From an uncultured Eubacteriales bacterium (lineage in GTDB: Bacteria > Bacillota_A > Clostridia > Christensenellales > Aristaeellaceae), in NCBI GenBank assembly GCA_902775835.1, contig CACYNZ010000217.1:1-6338 (forward strand): 6,338 nucleotides of DNA, read 5' to 3'. Numbering within the stretch: position 1 is the first letter of the stretch; every line of letters starts with the position of its first letter. Below, one piece after another: positions 6,225 through 6,338 of this stretch. Both the position numbers and the translations under genes were made by a program. Below the pieces are notes generated by a model that was not told the origin of the DNA, did not search any database, and was given only the letters and a program-made list of their open reading frames with translations.

Positions 6225-6338
6225 AAAGAAGGCCGGATCAAGAGTACGAGGAGTGCTCCTTAATCTGTTTAATAAAAAAGAGCAACCCAAGAAAGCAGAA
6301 AACCTTATTCTGGAAGATGCACCGGCAAAGCCAAAGAC
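6222..6338 (+). other. non-trmFO sequence at the right edge, probably a fragment of an unidentified coding region
   Basis: In the frame offset +1 from trmFO the DNA is open from an ATG at 6187 to the window end (50 codons). After the junction it reads EKKAGSRVRGVLLNLFNKK followed by a Lys/Ala/Pro/Glu-rich stretch, a composition typical of a real protein linker. I cannot name a family. The ATG at 6187 lies inside trmFO, so it need not be the true start; the coding frame may belong to a gene whose beginning is lost at the junction. Other frames here are also partly open, so the frame choice is inferred from composition only. Confidence 0.35.

Noticed and set aside
6237..6262. AGGAGTGCTCCT as a terminator hairpin for trmFO
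   Set aside because: The arms are separated by only two bases, too tight to fold, and no T-run follows directly.

Overview
This window looks like chromosomal DNA of a low-to-mid GC Gram-positive bacterium (Firmicutes/Bacillota). The grounds are strong GGAGG-type ribosome sites, a stand-alone RelQ/YjbM-like alarmone synthetase, a folate-dependent TrmFO, and the topA-trmFO gene pair common in that phylum. Family-level placement (for example Erysipelotrichia) would be a guess. Base composition looks even, near 45-50% GC by eye, and I see no insertion sequence, CRISPR array, tRNA or rRNA. TGA acts as a normal stop codon.

Layout: (1) bases 1-2377, plus strand, a tightly packed gene row: the C-terminal part of an aminopeptidase P (M24) that enters from the left edge, a TetR/AcrR-type regulator, and a DeoD-type purine nucleoside phosphorylase. 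It ends at a 13-bp perfect hairpin (2381-2415). (2) bases 2415-3059, minus strand, a small alarmone (pppGpp/ppGpp) synthetase that converges on deoD and shares the terminator. (3) bases 3060-3432, a divergent control region of about 370 bp. It has an extended -10 promoter for the synthetase, a long leader with a candidate small ORF that overlaps the synthetase start, a TATAAT on the topA side, and a short GC hairpin followed by seven Ts just before topA. (4) bases 3433-6224, plus strand: topA (DNA topoisomerase I, complete, 706 codons) overlapping trmFO by ATGA. (5) bases 6222-6338: sequence that is no longer trmFO.

Functionally these are mostly housekeeping genes: peptide and nucleoside salvage on the left, alarmone production in the middle, DNA supercoiling and tRNA m5U54 methylation on the right. 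The two points most worth following are that trmFO stops directly after its second catalytic cysteine and is joined to an unrelated reading frame (real disruption or assembly chimera), and the unusual alarmone synthetase locus (TTG start, coupled small ORF, long leader, and an Asn where the family normally has Asp in the DYI motif). I found no convincing wholly new multi-gene system.
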